From: Ardenticatenia bacterium
GTDB taxonomy: Bacteria; Chloroflexota; Anaerolineae; Promineifilales; Promineifilaceae
Direction of reading: 5' to 3'
NCBI GenBank assembly: GCA_014237545.1
Contig: JAACJX010000019.1
Span: forward strand, 1 to 5,539
DNA length: 5,539 bases
Shown: positions 4,289 through 5,539 of the stretch, one piece after another
Numbering within the stretch: the stretch's first letter is position 1
Layout of the letters: each line of letters opens with the position of its first letter
Made by a program: the position numbers and the translations under genes
The notes under the pieces: model-generated
Databases searched by the model: none
Told to the model about the DNA's origin: nothing
What the model saw: only the letters and a program-made list of their open reading frames with translations

Positions 4289-5539
4289 CTAACTTATACT
4301 GAAGTGATCAAAATTCTCTCTCCTGTATTGAAGCTTTCTATCCATATAATCACTTACGTCTTCTTCAGTAACTTCATTTTCTTCAATTTCAATTCCTGCA
4401 TATTGAAGTTCGATAAGAAATCTGGGACTGTTGTAAAGGGATTGAAGATGTTCGGCGGTTTTGAACTTCTCTGCATCAAGAATAATTTTTAATTGTTGGC
4501 TTTCTAAACCATAGTGCAATAATGTTCTTAGGGCGGCATAACGCACATAAATGCTACTGGCATTTCTTGCTAGCAACAGAAGCGAGGATGTCATTTCATT
4601 TATTCTGACCAAATCACCCAGACCGCTTATAAGGGGCGAAAGAAACTCGGAACCAGCATCTAGATCGGAATTTAGAAATGCATCTACATAGTCTCGAAAC
4701 CAATCGACTACCAGAGGAACCCGATTTGACCATGGCAGAATCGCTTTGACGATAACGCGTGCAGAATCATACCCCCAAGCTTTAGCATCAACTTTGCTCG
4801 CTAGTTCCAAATAATCCTTTACCACTTGCTCCTCTACAGTCTGCCAGTCGACTTTCTCCCAGGCTTTGTAGAATGCGATAAATTCCCACCCCCTTGCCTG
4901 TCGCCCTTCAGCAATCATGTAATCTGCGATTACTTGTCGAGCCTTTGGGCTTGTTTCAATCAATTCGATCAGCACTCCGCGAATCCTCTTAACGTAGGCG
5001 AGTTCGATATCATCCCTAACATTTCCTTCTGACAGATAGACTAAATACATTAGAGAATGTTTTGATAACTCGCTGGCTGAAGCGAGGAAGATGGCGGTTT
5101 CAAGAAAGCGAAAAAGGACATAAGAACCCTCCTGAAAGTCAGATGTTTCTTTGTCAAAATGGATTCTAATCTGTTTTGCGGCAGGTTTATAAAGGTCTTC
5201 GTGCCTCAGAAGATTATGAAGAATCTGAAAATAGTAGTTCAGTGGGAATGAGAAAAAAGCTCCAAGTTCGATCGACCTTTCTAGTCCCTCCAAGTCAAGT
5301 TTCACATTTTTGTTTCCCATCGAAAGCAGTGCCAAGCCAGATGCAGTACGGATGTGAACGTGATCCGAATCTAGCATTTTTGTGAAGACCTCGTCCATTT
5401 CAGTAAACGGGTATCTGGCTCGTAATTCCATTAAGCAGACCACAGCAGCGAACATGTGGATGTAAAGACCTCTTTCCCGGTTTGCAAATCCAGATGATCC
5501 TTCTTTATAGGTTTCGCCTTGGGTCCGTTGATCAAGGTA
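4289..5539 (-). CDS. Alpha-helical HEAT-like repeat protein, C-terminal part (5' end outside the window)
   Basis: The frame is open up to the right edge: 28 further codons precede the first ATG (complement of 5453-5455) with no stop, so at least 416 residues are visible and the true start lies outside. The visible part is almost entirely helical. HEAT-type helix pairs can be recognised at DHVHIRTASGLALLSMGN and, near the end, SSIYVRYAALRTLLHYGL, each with the small-residue and leucine pattern typical of such repeats. A charged tail (EIEENEVTEEDVSDYMDRKL) ends the protein. HEAT arrays are protein-binding scaffolds and often form the C-terminal sensor half of NACHT/STAND ATPases; that option can only be tested with the missing N-terminus. 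The gene is AT-rich compared with the neighbouring GC-rich genes, suggesting acquisition. The ATG at 5455 should not be taken as its start. Confidence 0.7.
   Translation of the reverse strand, partial: YLDQRTQGETYKEGSSGFANRERGLYIHMFAAVVCLMELRARYPFTEMDEVFTKMLDSDHVHIRTASGLALLSMGNKNVKLDLEGLERSIELGAFFSFPLNYYFQILHNLLRHEDLYKPAAKQIRIHFDKETSDFQEGSYVLFRFLETAIFLASASELSKHSLMYLVYLSEGNVRDDIELAYVKRIRGVLIELIETSPKARQVIADYMIAEGRQARGWEFIAFYKAWEKVDWQTVEEQVVKDYLELASKVDAKAWGYDSARVIVKAILPWSNRVPLVVDWFRDYVDAFLNSDLDAGSEFLSPLISGLGDLVRINEMTSSLLLLARNASSIYVRYAALRTLLHYGLESQQLKIILDAEKFKTAEHLQSLYNSPRFLIELQYAGIEIEENEVTEEDVSDYMDRKLQYRRENFDHFSIS

Noticed and set aside
4289..5455. ATG at 5455 as the true start of the HEAT-like protein
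   Set aside because: The frame is open for 28 more codons to the window edge and there is no ribosome binding site before that ATG, so it is most likely internal.

Overview
The window looks like a piece of accessory chromosome from a free-living, moderately GC-rich bacterium. Three genes (308-1531, 2886-3266, 3303-4214) are GC-rich. Two others (1934-2821 and 4289-5539) are clearly more AT-rich, which suggests acquired genes in a GC-rich background. Several genes have a -10-like box only 7-14 nt before the ATG and no Shine-Dalgarno sequence, so leaderless or very short-leader mRNAs appear common. The style of the genes reminds me of Chloroflexota (Anaerolineae-like), but that is an impression; no marker gene is present.

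Left edge (1-307): a roughly 300-base stretch with no convincing gene but packed with inverted repeats. At least seven hairpins follow each other. Two of them (91-120 and 152-179) carry the same 14-nt centre, GTGTTGGCGCACCT, inside unrelated but self-complementary outer arms, and the two copies start exactly 60 bases apart. A third, expanded version lies at 282-302. Neighbouring hairpins overlap (201-220 with 216-248; 254-287 with 282-302), so they cannot all form at once. The structure runs into the start region of the next gene, where both candidate ATGs lie in the arms of another hairpin (308-336). This is the most unusual part of the window and may be a structured RNA, a protein-binding hairpin array, or a replication or mobility end.

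308-1531 (+) encodes a 407-residue protein of no family I can name. Two predicted winged-helix-like segments, a disordered linker and a basic C-terminal part suggest a nucleic-acid-binding, possibly replication-initiator-like protein. Its direct juxtaposition to the hairpins suggests they form one unit.

1616-1852 (-) is a very small stand-alone WGR-like protein converging on it. Between it and the next gene is a palindromic ATTATAAT that can serve as a -10 element in either direction. 1934-2821 (+) is a membrane-anchored protein with two transmembrane helices and a LamG/concanavalin-A-like lectin fold. 2886-3266 and 3303-4214 (+) are consecutive orphan genes, each with its own promoter-like sequence. 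4289-5539 (-) is the C-terminal part of an alpha-helical, HEAT-like repeat protein that continues beyond the right edge.

No pathway links all the genes. The sequence supports one candidate unit (hairpin cluster plus the 407-aa protein) followed by a series of independently expressed accessory genes.
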